From Ottelia alismoides (taxonomy: Eukaryota; Streptophyta; Magnoliopsida; Alismatales; Hydrocharitaceae): 64,000 nucleotides of DNA. The notes below the pieces were generated by a model, which ran no database searches, was not told the origin of the DNA, and saw only the letters and a list, made by a program, of their open reading frames with translations. Both the position numbers and the translations under genes were made by a program. The stretch covers positions 434,001 through 498,000 of the forward strand of contig JAZKJV010005765.1 in NCBI GenBank assembly GCA_037367405.1, written 5' to 3'. Positions 34,418 through 45,489 of this stretch are shown piece after piece. Positions within the stretch are counted from its first letter, which is position 1; each line of letters opens with the position of its first letter.

Positions 34418-35767
34418 CTAAGGTGGAGGTGGAGATGACTGAGACTCAACTTGGGATGTAGTGGGTGAAGATAACGAAGGTGGAGGAACCAAAACACCCT
34501 TGATAGAATCAACGTTAGACAATCTATCACCTGTAGGAGAAAAATACACAATAGACTCAAAAAAGGTGACATCAACACTAATGTAATACTTTCTCTCTAT
34601 AGTATCAAAAAATCTATACCCTTTTTGAGTATGATAATAATCAACAAACACACATTGGACAGCCCTAGGAGAGAGCTTGTCATGACCATGAGTAAAATTG
34701 TTGACAAATACCACAGACCCAAAAACCTTGGGAGTAAGGGAGAAAAGGTCCTTCTCAGGAAACACAATCAAGAAAGGAACCTTTTCTCCAAGGATAGGGG
34801 AAGGCATACGGTTCACTAAGCAGTAAGCAGTAAGGGAAACATCACCTCAGAACGAATGATGAACTCGACTCTGAATCAAAAGAGTCCTCATGACATCCAG
34901 AAGATGCTGGTGTTTGCGTTCAACAGCACCATTCTGCTGTGAAGTATAAGCACAAGAAGTTTGATGCACAATACGAAGAGATCTTAGAAAATCAGATAGC
35001 TATAAAGTGGAAAACTCCAAGGCCTTGTCAGCACGAATAAAATTCACATTAGCAGAAAAAATGTTAACTTCAATAAGAAATGATTTAATGACATGACCCA
35101 TTTCAGACTTATTTTTTAACAAGAACACCCAAGATAACCTAGAAAAATCATCCACATCAACCATATAGAACCGATGTCCATCATGATTGGTAACACGATT
35201 AGGACCCCATATATCAAAATGAAATAACTCAAACGACTGACTATTATGATGATTCGGAAAAGAAGAATGATGGTGCTTCCCAAGCTGACATGCCTCACTC
35301 TCCAAGGCAATGCGAGTAGAAATCTGGGGAAGAACATGGCACATCTTTTGCAGAGGAAGATGCCCAAAGCAAAGATGCCACATGAAAGGAGAAACAGATC
35401 CAGAAGGAATGGTAGCAGCACCAACACACATAGGCAGAATAAGCCTGCAAAGTCCTCTTTGCTCATGGCCACATCCAATCACTTTGCTCGTGAGTATATC
35501 CCGAAATAAAAGAGAAGATGAATCAAATATGACACGACAATGTAAATCTTTTGTAATTTGGTTAATGGACAAAAGATTCATTTGAAATAATGGAGCATGT
35601 AAGACATTGTGCAAACGCATCGATGGAGCTAGAACAATCTCCCCCTGACCAACATTAGGTAGATGAACCCAATTGGCAATCACCACTGATCTACCGGGAG
35701 GGATGGATCTGTGAGAACTGAACTGAGCTTGATTGCCACACATATGATGAGATGCTCCAGAGTTCAT
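34418..35767 (-). pseudogene. Copia protease-to-integrase remnant
   Basis: The minus strand reads MNSGASHHMCGNQAQ (protease active site, normally DSGAS; here Asp reads Asn), the WHLCFGHLPLQKM gag-pre-integrase motif, HFDIWGPNRVTNHDGHRFYMV and VDDFSRLSWVFLLKNKS (integrase core), then a frame loss. The integrase C-terminal segment follows (LTPKVFGSVVFV, SPRAVQCVFVDY, GYRFFDTIERKYYISVDVTFF). Confidence 0.8.
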
Positions 35768-35770
35768 GAT

Positions 35771-36259
35771 CTAATCAGTAAAATCTGTACTGCTACAACT
35801 GGTAAGTGCATAAGCAATACCCGACGAACTCGAAGATGCTTTGGCAACAACTGCGATATCTGAAGAATCTGCAACTGACATCGTAGGAGCACTCATCATC
35901 TCCCTCAGTCTGGAAACAATATCATCAAGACGCGCATCATGAACATGAGCTGTTGTAGGCTTTGTCTGCTCAGTAACACGAGTAGATGCCAGATACCCAT
36001 GCTTCAGATAGCATGTCTCCTTTGAATGACCTGGACGATGGTAATGTGAGCATGAGCCATGCTGAAGTCCCCCTCCTCGTCCACGTGGTCCGCACCCGCG
36101 AGACTGTGAAGGACCCCCTCTGCTTCTCTGCCACGAGAATCCAGTAAGAAGTTGCGTACATGTTGCATTGTACCCAGAGTCAAGGGATAATAGAGAGATT
36201 CCTGTCATAGTGGCATTCTGATATGACTGTTGTTGCTCAGTGCTGGTAGTAATAGGCAT
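35771..36259 (-). pseudogene. Copia gag C-terminal part with zinc knuckle
   Basis: Gly/Arg-rich RGRGGG-type linker followed by CSHYHRPGHSKETCY. In the related copy this is CSFCRRTGHTEDTCY, so the second Cys of the knuckle has become Tyr here. The reading starts abruptly at the truncation point. Confidence 0.7.
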
Positions 36260-36475
36260 AAAGGTATGCGGGTGCTCAAAAATGCCTCTAAGACGCGAGA
36301 AGTGGGCATGAAGAGGTTTTCTTGTGGGAAAACGTTTTTTTGTTGTTGTTTGATGTATACAACCTTCTCATAGGTGCTCAAGATTCTTCATACCTTTTCT
36401 TTAACCTCCTGATGCGGGTAGCATTTCTTTTTCTTTTTGAATTGTTTTAACTGAATTTCAACCTTATCATTTCAG

Positions 36476-36681
36476 AACTCCGTTCTCTTAAATTTGATAC
36501 ATGAGATTGAGCCATTGGATGTAAGCCTCATCCAAAAGGATGTCCCTCCAAATACCATCGATGCAATGAAGAGGACGATCTCAAGTATGCTGGGCCTGCT
36601 CCCATCTGACCAGTTTCATATTTCTATCGAGGCCTTCTGGGATCCTCTTTCAAAGTTATTAATCTCATCTATCATGACAGG
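36476..36681 (+). CDS. DUF760 gene, exon 2 (DUF760 domain core)
   Basis: A CATTTCAG acceptor opens a 206-base exon, which closes at a GTATGT donor (ATGACAGG|GTATGT). It reads NSVLLNLIHEIEPLDVSLIQ, DVPPNTIDAMKRTISSMLGL and LPSDQFHISIEAFWDPLSK, then LLISSIMTG. This is the DUF760 signature MKRTIxxMLGLLPSDxF...EPLSKLLxSxMMTG. Family members continue with YTLRNAEYRL in the next exon, and I cannot find that exon in the remaining 27 kb. So intron 2 is either very long or the gene is broken. The start phase fits exon 1 at 10134-10361. The function of the family is not known; plastid location is predicted. Confidence 0.75.
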
Positions 36682-37167
36682 GTATGTTCTTTTCTGGCCG
36701 TATCTTATTGTTATATGTATATAATTAACTGCATTATATCCTGGATATGCAGTCGAGATATATTGAAATGTAGCCAGAGTATCTAGGTCGACATGGCTAA
36801 ATGTCGTAGTAACCTGGTTCATTTATTTTGATATAGACATGAATGCGCAATCAACGTTTATTTTTAAAGTTGTAGATAAGCTGGGATTGATAACAGGCTT
36901 TAACTTAGTCTTTGGTATTGGTACCTGCTTTAATTCTGGCTTTAGTAGAAAATATTTTCAAATGGAATATTAAATTTAAAAAACAAAAGCCCAACGTCCT
37001 TGCATTTTTAACCTTTTAATTGAAGGATCGCTAATAATTACTTTAGGTTCATTGTAAATAGAAGGTTTTGATTGAAAATTGTTTTGGCTCTAGTTTCATT
37101 TAATTGACATTTTATGATAAAGAATTTAATTATCACTTAGTAATCATATAAATTGTTATTACATGTC
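36682..37167 (+). other. Start of DUF760 intron 2, no gene
   Basis: AT-rich intronic sequence beginning at GTATGT, ending at the target duplication of the hAT element. Nothing further was recognised. Confidence 0.45.
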
Positions 37168-37399
37168 ATTTCAGGCAGAATGACCGAGTATAGCCGCATA
37201 CACGGCCGTATACTTGTGTTCGGAGGCTCTGGTGCTCCGAGTATGAGCAAATCCGTCTAAAGGCGGGTCAAGTTGCATAAGCGGCCGAGTATACGATATA
37301 GGCGACCGTATAAGCGGGCGTTTTTGGGATAAAGAAGTTGTTAAACCCTAACTTAAATCACTCACGCACCCCCTTCCATCCCAAGCCCTCCTCACCATC

Positions 37400-37730
37400 G
37401 CCTACACCGAACCCCGAGCGCCTCTCACCAGTGCCTCCGCCAACCTCGAGCGACCCTCGCCTCCGACTGGTGAGTCCCTTCACCTCTGCCAATGTCTCCA
37501 TCGACCTCGAGCCCCCCTCGCCTCTGACTGGCGAGGCCCCCTCGCCTCTGCCAACTCCTCCACCGACCCCGAGCGCCCCTCGCCAGTGCCTCCACCAACC
37601 TCGAGCGCCCTTCGCCTCTGACCGGCGAGCCCCTTCGCATCTGCCAACGCCTCCATTGACCCCAAGCCCCCTCGCTTCCGACTGGCGATGGCCCCTCGTC
37701 TCCGCCAGCGCCTCCTCGACTCTTCTTTGC
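37400..37730 (+). repeat. GC-rich minisatellite (~60-bp units) in the hAT element
   Basis: Units of the form CCTCCACCGACCTCGAGC-CCCCTCGCCTCTGACTGGCGAG recur about five times with variation. They create long open frames on both strands that are only repeat translation. Confidence 0.6.
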
Positions 37731-38064
37731 CTGCATTCGACGCTTCTTCTGCCAGCTAAATCAATATACACAACCCATCGGTATTTACCAGAGCCTTGCT
37801 CTTTTCAGTGTCTGTTATTATCTTCCTGCATTATCAATACAGTTCCTCCATATTTTTTTCAAAAAAAAGTTTCTCCAAAAAAGGGCCCGCTCTTGCATGG
37901 ATTAGTGCTTTCTTGAAAACCAAAACTTAGTATGGTCTAGAGATTGAATGGAAGATGGTTTTGGCGGTATTATTTTGATATTGGAAATTAGCTAAATCAG
38001 CTAAACAATAGTGTTTTATGATATGTTATAATCTATATAAAAAAGTTTGATTTGTGTTTTAATA

Positions 38065-40899
38065 TCTGATGACATTGCAACAATGGCCTTACAACCAACT
38101 TCTAAAGTTGTTGGAGATGCATCATCAAGCCATCATGTTCCAGCAGGATCTAGCGATCCTAGTCAGAAATATGCATTTCCTTGCATCAAAGACTGATCCA
38201 AATACAGTCACATGTGCATTACGTGGCAAGATTGTAAAAAGGTGGTATAAATAGAATGAAGCATCATTTAACACATGTAAGGAAATGTAACATCTTGTCC
38301 AAAGGCTGACTTTGAAATAAGAAAGGAAATTAATGATTACTTTGACAATACACTGAAAAAGAAGTAGAATAAATCGAAAGATTTGCAAGAAGTGAGGGAT
38401 GAAGCTAACAATTTATTCACGGTTTCAAGTTTAATTCCACATGAAAGAGAGGAAAAAAGACAGAAAGTGTCGGAATCGATTGAAGAATGCAAAATGCATC
38501 AAAGTTCTATCAAAGATGCATTTTGCAAGGAATAACGTGCATGGATCAATAAGTTTGTAGCCATGTTCTTCTAATAATGTCAAATTCCATTTAATGTGGT
38601 CACCCACAAGTCCTTTGTTCGTATGTGTGAGGCAATTGGTCAATATGGACCTGGGTATAAGCCTCCCTCTTATTTTTTTGATTGAAAACTGGGTGCAACC
38701 CCGTTGCGGGGGCCACCTCATGAATCGAATTATATTAAAAGGATAAAGGGATTTACAGGGTTCAAGAATTCTAGATGAGACATAAGGTGTTACAATGTGC
38801 TACAATATTTTCGTCATAGAATCTCTGATTGCTGAAAATCTTCTCGTTCCGCCCCAACCAAATTGCCCATAGGGAAGCGAAGGGCTTCTAGCAATCTACC
38901 GAGTTGCTCCTGCAGTCGCATCTAATAGAAGCCCAGAATTCTGCGAAGCCCCTTTTCTGTAGCCAAGGAAATTGGAGAGCCTGCCACACACGAGCCGAGG
39001 CCGGGCACGTCAAGAAAAGGTGGAGTGAATCCTCCGGAACCTCCTTACAATGGTCGCAACGTTGAATGATGAGACGAGGCCTCCCTCTTATTATGAGACA
39101 TCAGAGACATTGTTGAATGATGAAGTTGAGGAGACGAAGGAGTTCATAAGTAGCCATAAGATGTTACGGAAGAAGGATGGTTGTTCCATCATGATGGATA
39201 CTTGGACGGATATGAGGGGTAGGAGCACCATGAATTTTTATGTGTGAATTGTGAGTCAGACACATGCTTCTTAAAGTCTGTTGACTCATCATTTGAGTCC
39301 CACACTGCAGAGTATATGTCCAAGTTGATGGATGAAACTATTCAACAAGTTGGAGTTGATGATATTGTTCAGGTCGTCACTGATAATGCATCTACCAATT
39401 AGCTGCTGGAAGGATACTTAGGGCTAAGTATCCAAGGATATTTTGGTCTTCATATGCAGGTCATTGCATAGACCTTTTGCTGGAAGAATTAGGGAAAGAA
39501 CCCAAGGTCAAAAATGCAATTGCCAAGGCAAGATCTCTCACTACATTTATCTATAGCCATGTGAGGACCTTGAGCTTGATGAGGCAATTCACACAAAAGG
39601 GAGAGATTGTACGGTCATGACAAACAATGTTTGCTACCACATTTCTCACACTATATAGCATGATGGACAAAAAAGAGAAGTTGAGATTGATGTTCTCGTC
39701 TGATGAATGGAGGCAATGCAAGTGGTCAAGGACAAAGAAAGGAGAAATGTATTCATCTATTGTTTTCAGTGCTGCATTTTGGAACCAAGTGTTTATGACG
39801 CTAAAGATCTTCTCTTATGTGGTTTATGTTTTGCGTATTGTTGATGGGGATCAGAGACCATCCATGGGATTTGTATACGACGCATTATTGGATTCCGGAA
39901 AGGCAATAATGCCAGTGTTCAAAGACAATGAAGCACAATACAAACCTTTTATCGATGACATTGACTCAAAATCACAGGGTAGGTTGGATACGCCATTCAT
40001 CTTGCTGCTTATTTTCTTAATCCATATGACTACAATAGAGATAGTAGTGTTGTTGAAAAGAGGGGCTATGTTGTGGAGAGTTTCATGAAATGCATGGAAA
40101 TCTTTTATCCTGATTTGGAAATTCAAAATGTAATCATATTAAAGGAATTGATCTTGTACAAGAATGCACATGGATCTTTTGGCAAGCTGTTAGCTGTGAA
40201 ACAAAGATCGACACTTGACGACTGCTTTAGGCCAGGTATTGTGATTATTTCATATTAATTAGCATCATAAATTTAGTTTTTTATAGGAAAATTTAATCCC
40301 AAAGTTCTTATATGTAGATAATTGGCGGATGTTATATGGTGGGGAGTCTCCTCATCTAACGGCTATGGAAATGAGGATTTTGAAGTTGACATCCTCCTCT
40401 TCTGGATGTAAAAGGAATTGGAGAATTTTCTCATAGGTAATTCAAAGTCTATTACTAATACTTGTCATTTATAAATAGTGAATGTAATGATATATTGTTT
40501 TAATTGTAGTTTTATACAAAGAAGAGGAATAAACTTGAAAGCAAGAGGTTGGATGATTTGGTATTTGTTAAATTTAACTCGAGATTGAGAGAGCATCAGA
40601 TAGGAAAAGGAAAGGATCCATTAGTTTCTAAGGATCGTAATAATGTAAGCGAGTGGATTGCATAAGGATAAGGAGAGGAAGAGGTGTTTCCAGGATCATG
40701 ATTAACTTGGAACTTGTTAGCTGAGGCAACCAGTGCAGAAGATCTTGTGCAACATAGACGGAGTCAAAGAATTGTTGATTCATCAAGGCCTACTACATTG
40801 GAAGATAATGATGAAGCTGGCGAGTTTGCAACTGATGGAGAGAATGACGAGGATCCTATTCCTCGAGTGGAATTTGAGGATGAATGGCAATCGAAATGA
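38065..40899 (+). pseudogene. hAT transposase (DUF659 / hAT dimerisation type), broken
   Basis: Reading across frames: IPFNVVTHKSFVRMCEAIGQ, YGPGYKPPSYYE (restored only when the nested LINE is skipped), LLNDEVEETKEF, KKDGCSIMMDTWTDMRGRS (DUF659 core), CIDLLLEELGK, EKLRLMFSSDEWRQCKWSRT, FVYDALLDSGKAI and an acidic C-terminal tail. Most of the frame changes and stops are true lesions; a few may be introns. This family catalyses cut-and-paste transposition with 8-bp TSDs, which agrees with the flanks. Confidence 0.75.
38673..39078 (-). mobile_element. 5'-truncated L1 LINE fragment nested in the hAT element
   Basis: Flanked by a perfect 12-bp TSD GCCTCCCTCTTA (38661-38672 and 39079-39090). The plus strand begins with a T run, i.e. 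a minus-strand poly(A) tail. The minus-strand reading gives a zf-RVT-like segment (CDHCKEVPEDSLHLFLTCPA, WAIWLGRNEKIF), the usual 3' end of plant L1 ORF2. It is a classic short target-primed retroposition product. Confidence 0.85.
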
Positions 40900-41632
40900 A
40901 GCTTTTGGTGCTTTTTGTTTTTGGATGCTTTATGTTTTTGACATCATTTTGAATGTCCATGTTTTGAGAGCATATTTGTATTTATTGATAACACTTGGAG
41001 GAAGGCATGCTGCCATATGCTCTTTCAATTGATGCTTTTGCTCATCTGACTCTAAATTACTTTTTATCCCTATAGTTTTGTTCCTAGTACCTTCACATCT
41101 TTCTTATTATAATCAAGAAATATAACATTTAGAGGATATTAACATTTTATTAAATATTTATTTATATTTTTAATAATAATAAAATCAAACCGTATAAAAC
41201 CGCATACTCCCCGTATACTCTCCCGCATACCTCATACTCTCCCGCATACCGCATACTCTCTATGCAGTGACCCCTCTGACTGAATACCGCATACCACCTT
41301 CCTGAACATTGATTTCAGGTATAAAGTCAAATTGATTTAATATGTATGAGTATGTAGGAGACTAGCATATGGGTCCAACGGACATGTTGGTCTTCATGGG
41401 TAGCTAGTCCAATAGTCCACGTACTTGGGTAGGTCCGAACTTATAAAGTGAAGTTCAACCCAATAGTAGACGAGGTAAATACAATCTGATAGTAAGTGGA
41501 TTGGGTTGGTCTTTGATCCTAACTTTTTTGGGCTAAATGGACTCTTATACGTAGTTAAATGAACTAACCCTACTCGATACTCATGCCTACACTTAAGCTG
41601 ATGTTTGTACTTTTAGAAAAGAAGGTATAATC

Positions 41633-42042
41633 CACTGTTGTAAAAGGTGGCCAACTGGTCGAGTCTGGGGGGTGAGGGTAGCCAACTCGACTAGGTCTAG
41701 TTAGTCAATCTGACTAATCGGGCAGACTGCTCGATCAACTTTTACATAGAGATTTTTATTTTTTATTTTTTTTGCTTTTTTAGAAGCAAACTTATTCTAA
41801 TTTGCTTAATGTTATATTTAAAACCAATTACTTTTGTTTCATTATGATAGTATAAAAATTGTACAAATCTATGAAAATATATAGAAATATATGTATAAAA
41901 ATGATTTATATATCTACAATAATTAAAAAAACTTCAAAACTGACTAATGACCGACTAAATTCGGTTAGTCAACCGACTGCTGATTAATCACTAGTCAGTA
42001 ACCCCGCCGACTGAATACTTACTACCGAAATCTGCAACATTG
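41633..42042. mobile_element. hAT MITE (410 bp)
   Basis: It starts CACTGTTGTAAAAGG and ends CTGCAACATTG (TIR CACTGTTG / CAATGTTG) and is flanked by a perfect 8-bp TSD GTATAATC (41625-41632, 42043-42050). Subterminal GACTAG/CGACT words are inverted around an AT-rich centre. It has no coding capacity. Confidence 0.88.
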
Positions 42043-42050
42043 GTATAATC

Positions 42051-42962
42051 ATATCTCAACACTATCACAAGTTCATAGCATTTATAATAAAGAGTGGTCA
42101 TAGTCTTCTCTCTATTTTACCGAGGTTCCATCCTCAATCAGATTCCTTGCTATCATACTCTTGTGTAGTATTTCTATTGATGTATTTCTAGATGTTTGCC
42201 TATTCCTCTCTCTACTACACACACACACTAACATATTTTAATCTATCCAATGCTTGGTTTTGATATCTCTGCAGCCTATTAATCTAATAAATATCTGTCA
42301 ATTAAGTTGATAATGCAATGTGTTCCATTTCTATATTTTTTCTTGTTGCTGTTACTTTTCTGATATCTTGGTGTTGATCTGATTATATTCCAGCCATTCT
42401 AAGAGATCAGCTATTCAACAAACTTGCTCTTTATAACAGTTTCAAACTTGTTATTTCCAAACTTTTTGATTTAAGGTCTCAACTCCACAATTCTTTGGTA
42501 AACTCCTAGTCTCTTCCATCCACTGGAGCAGGCAAGTGTGCAACCATTAAGTGGATGACTTCATCATTCATTGTCATTTTGAATGGGTCATCTTCTTTAT
42601 TGAATTAGAAAGTATAACGTTACACACTTTGAGTTGAGAATCTCTTTTTCTTAAAAGGGTTATGATGCTACCTGAAATATGTAGTCTTCCAAAATTCTTG
42701 AACTTAGGCATATAAAAAATCTTGAATGAAACCATTAATTCCTTCAGTTAATGCATTCAAGTTAGGTCTTGGTGTGCTCCCTGTCTTTGCTAGTGAAAAT
42801 CATTATGGCCAACCTTTTAGTGACCCATTAATGATGTTATTAGTGTTATTATAATGTACATGAATAATCGGTTAAACCTATTCTCGGGCATTGCAATAAC
42901 AATATGATATGATATGCCAGTTGTACTCAAGATTTATTAACATTGTGAATCGTGACATCATA
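42051..42962. other. No feature recognised
   Basis: AT-rich sequence with a short CACACACACACTAAC run near 42220. No gene, splice-supported exon or repeat terminus was seen. Confidence 0.4.
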
Positions 42963-42967
42963 TCTAG

Positions 42968-44197
42968 TGTCACAGGGTCAAAATCCCGGTATCGATTTCG
43001 ACCGATCCTGTGCGGCGTTAGCTAACCCGTAGCTAACCAGCCTTCCCGAGTAGAACGGTCACGGACGCGCTCCAACTCTTCTCGTACTCCTGCTTGCTAG
43101 CGCACCGACGCTTTCAACACAAACACGAGCACGAACTCCGGATCGCTCAAGAACACTCTCAAGAACACGCTCAAGAACGCTCAAGAACTCAACCAAGCAA
43201 TCACATGAGCACGGACACAAAGCTCTTCTCTTTATTAGAAGGGGAACTATCTCAGGAGTGGGTGGACACTCTACACTTTCTCTCGTGTAGACTTGTGTAC
43301 TCTTTACACTTGTGTTTTTACAAATGAGCCACCACCTCTCCTTATATACAAGACTCAAGGCAACCCAATGGACACTCATTATTACATCTACAATAATGAT
43401 ACATAAAGACACAAGAGACCCTTCGAGTTCTTCGGCAACCCTTCGCGTTCCTCAGCAACTCTTCGTCTGCTTGTCTCTTCGACTCCCTTGTTGACCTTTC
43501 GTCTTCCTGCACGGTTGACGCCCAATCAACCGCCCAGTCATCAGCACACTCGCGCTCCAACGCTTGCTGATGCAGCTTTGCCATAATTCACCAAGTGCTA
43601 CCGAACACTTGGTCTTGTGCCAAAAGGAACCCGCGGCCTCCAGACCCTCGTGCGGTAAACCCTTCCTTAGCGTTCTCCATGCTAAGGGGAAGTCCTCCAG
43701 AACTTCGCTATCGTGGCCTCCAGACCACTCTCGTACGTGTACGACCGAGCATGCTCGACAATGCTCGTACTCAGCACCTGCAACGCTCCATGCCTCCTTG
43801 GATCGCCACACATCAATACTGATACCATGCGCCTTCGTGCGTACGCCTCTGTGACCGTACCGCATTGCTCCTCAATGCGTACTGCTTCACTACGTACCGC
43901 CCTTCTGCGCTCGCGTATGTATGACTACGTGCATCCACTGTCATGTCTTGCACTGCTGACTGTACTCGTTGTGCTCGCACTGCTACAAGCTTCACGACAC
44001 TCTGCTACCGAGCTAGTGTCCTGTGTGACGCTTCTCCTTTGTAACGTACGGTGGAGCCTCCAGACTCCCGTGGATAACCTCCCTGATATCCACATTTTTC
44101 GGACTCCTCCTGAAGTCCAGCTCCATCGATCATTCTCGAGCATCCAGCTACCGTGTCTGCACGATCATTCTCGATCACGGAATTTGGGGGTGTGACA
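42968..44197 (-). mobile_element. Solo LTR (1,230 bp), probably Gypsy
   Basis: The block starts TGTCACAGGGTC and ends GGGGGTGTGACA, with a perfect 5-bp TSD TCTAG (42963-42967, 44198-44202). On the minus strand it begins TGTCACACCCCCAAATTCCG, the start seen in many plant Gypsy LTRs. It is much GC-richer than its surroundings, and no internal region is attached. An intact TSD around a single LTR is what LTR-LTR recombination leaves. Confidence 0.85.
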
Positions 44198-44324
44198 TCT
44201 AGCCTTGTATGAGGTCACAAGCCTTATGTTAAAAGTTTAGGAAGAATAATACAAGCTTCAGAAATTTTGTGGAACACATTGCCATTCTTGTGTGAAGATC
44301 ATGTTAAAATAATTTGCTCTCATG

Positions 44325-44665
44325 TTTCTAGTAAGTTGATCTGGAGCTCTAAAGCACCCCTGAATGTGAAGATTTTTCTTTATTTGGTAGGCATGTGAAA
44401 TTAATGATGAAGACCCTCAAAGTGAAGTTGGTTGAAGATGCTGATATGTTGTGCGCCTTTTTGATAGTTGTTTTGAAGATATTGAACACATGTTCTATTC
44501 CTGTGTATGCGATCGGGCTAGAGATATTTGGCGTCAGACCTTTATCAATTGGTTGGATTGGATGTCTCGTCGTTGGTAGGTGGGGTCATTTTTCGTGCGG
44601 AGAGATTCAATGTCGAGAATATTATACATCTTTCCCTGCCCCTTCTTTAGTCATGGTTTCTGTAG
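44325..44665 (+). pseudogene. LINE 3' fragment (zf-RVT-like), plus strand
   Basis: Across frames: LIWSSKAPLNVKIFLYLV, FEDIEHMFYSC and YARDIWRQTFINWLDWMS, the zf-RVT region of plant L1 ORF2. It is heavily frame-shifted with no clear termini. Confidence 0.45.
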
Positions 44666-44709
44666 CCTCGTCTTCTGAGTGTTGCTTTTTTAAACACTCA
44701 CGGTAGTGT

Positions 44710-45330
44710 CCCCCCCAAAGTATATTAAAGCAGTTAAATTACAAAAACAAGGTCTCGAGGAGAGATCTAGATAAGTGAATTATATTCTCAACATAAAGCC
44801 GCTCATCTCTAAAAATGACTCCATTGCCTGTTAACTATATAGCCCAAAAAGTAGCTATTGGTCTCACACTTCAGTAGTAGATCTGAATTGAATCGTGACC
44901 AAGCTTTCCAAAAATTCAAATGTGAAAGATCAATCCAAGCAATGTCAGGATAAGCATAATATCAAACCTGGCGTATGCAACCGCACGAATAGAAAAGATG
45001 GTCGAGATCGTCGGAGGACAAATCATAGAAAAGGCATGTGGTATCTTCTCCCAGGTGAATCATGTCCCTACACGCTTTGGCCAACATTCTCCCCTGACAT
45101 TGGATCCGCAAGAAAGACTTTATCTTCATAGATATCATGAGAGCTCAAGTAAATTTAAAGTCTTGTTCCTTAACCTCTTGTTGGAGGTTACACGAGGCCA
45201 TGAGGGCATAATACACCTTCTTGACCGTAGAGTAACTATAGACAGATCACAAACCTAGAGATGAGGCTTGTCAACTGAATAAATTCTTGAAGTTGCTGCT
45301 CAGAAAAAACCTGAACTGAATATCGATGTC
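44710..45330 (-). pseudogene. LINE 3' fragment (zf-RVT-like), minus strand
   Basis: The minus strand, across frames, reads DHLFYSCGCIRQVWYYAYPD and WIDLSHLNFWKAWSRF, again like the zf-RVT end of L1 ORF2. It lies tail to tail with the plus-strand fragment, so the two come from separate insertions. Confidence 0.4.
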
Positions 45331-45489
45331 CATTAGTTATCGAAAACATGCCTTACGCATAGATATGACACGATCCTCTGCTGGGGCGAATAATAAGGGA
45401 AAATGATTGCTCAGAGGGTCCTCACTAGTCTAGTTGTATATCCAAAAAATTGAAAGACATTCTGTCTCTTATAATAGGATACACATAAG

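Larger units (their letters stand above)
32450..36259 (-). mobile_element. 5'-truncated Copia retrotransposon
   Basis: On the minus strand from ~36,259: gag C-terminal part with zinc knuckle, protease and GAG-pre-integrase (35,767-35,000), integrase to ~34,418, RT (~34,310-33,600) and RNase H (33,086-32,595). A polypurine tract (AACTTGAGGGGGAG) and a 138-bp 3' LTR (32450-32587) close it. The 5' LTR and most of gag are missing. Frames break in the integrase and RT regions. Protein and LTR similarity show it is the same family as the Copia at 59331. Confidence 0.85.
10362..36475 (+). other. Intron 1 of the DUF760 gene (~26.1 kb, packed with transposons)
   Basis: The GT at 10362 and the TTATCATTTCAG acceptor ending at 36475 bound the interval between two phase-compatible coding exons on the same strand. 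Everything recognisable between them is transposon-derived: a Helitron with its passengers, two LINEs, hAT MITEs, a MULE end and a truncated Copia. I saw no further DUF760-type exon inside it. Confidence 0.5.
37176..41311 (+). mobile_element. hAT element (4,136 bp) with decayed DUF659-type transposase
   Basis: It starts CAGAATGACCGAG and ends CTGAACATTG (short TIRs CAGAATG / CAATGTT) and is flanked by a perfect 8-bp TSD ATTTCAGG (37168-37175, 41312-41319). Subterminal zones are dense in GTATA/CGCATAC words (left 37185-37310, right 41190-41300), likely transposase-binding repeats. Inside are a GC-rich minisatellite (37400-37730), a broken transposase ORF set (38065-40899) and a nested LINE fragment (38673-39078). 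Confidence 0.88.

Noticed and set aside
37338..37916. 192-codon Pro-rich plus-strand frame and Gly-rich minus-strand frames
   Set aside because: They translate the ~60-bp minisatellite within the hAT element; both strands are open only because of the repeat.
40714..41032. Short plus frames near 40.7-41.0 kb as independent genes
   Set aside because: The acidic frame is the C-terminal tail of the decayed hAT transposase, and the rest lies before the right TIR; not separate genes.
43140..43190. CTCAAGAACAC repeats as a possible CRISPR-like or regulatory array
   Set aside because: They are only a few imperfect short repeats with no spacers, inside an LTR in a plant nuclear genome.
43452..44195. 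Open frames of 100-160 codons on both strands
   Set aside because: They lie within the solo LTR (TSD TCTAG); there is no internal protein domain and LTRs are non-coding.
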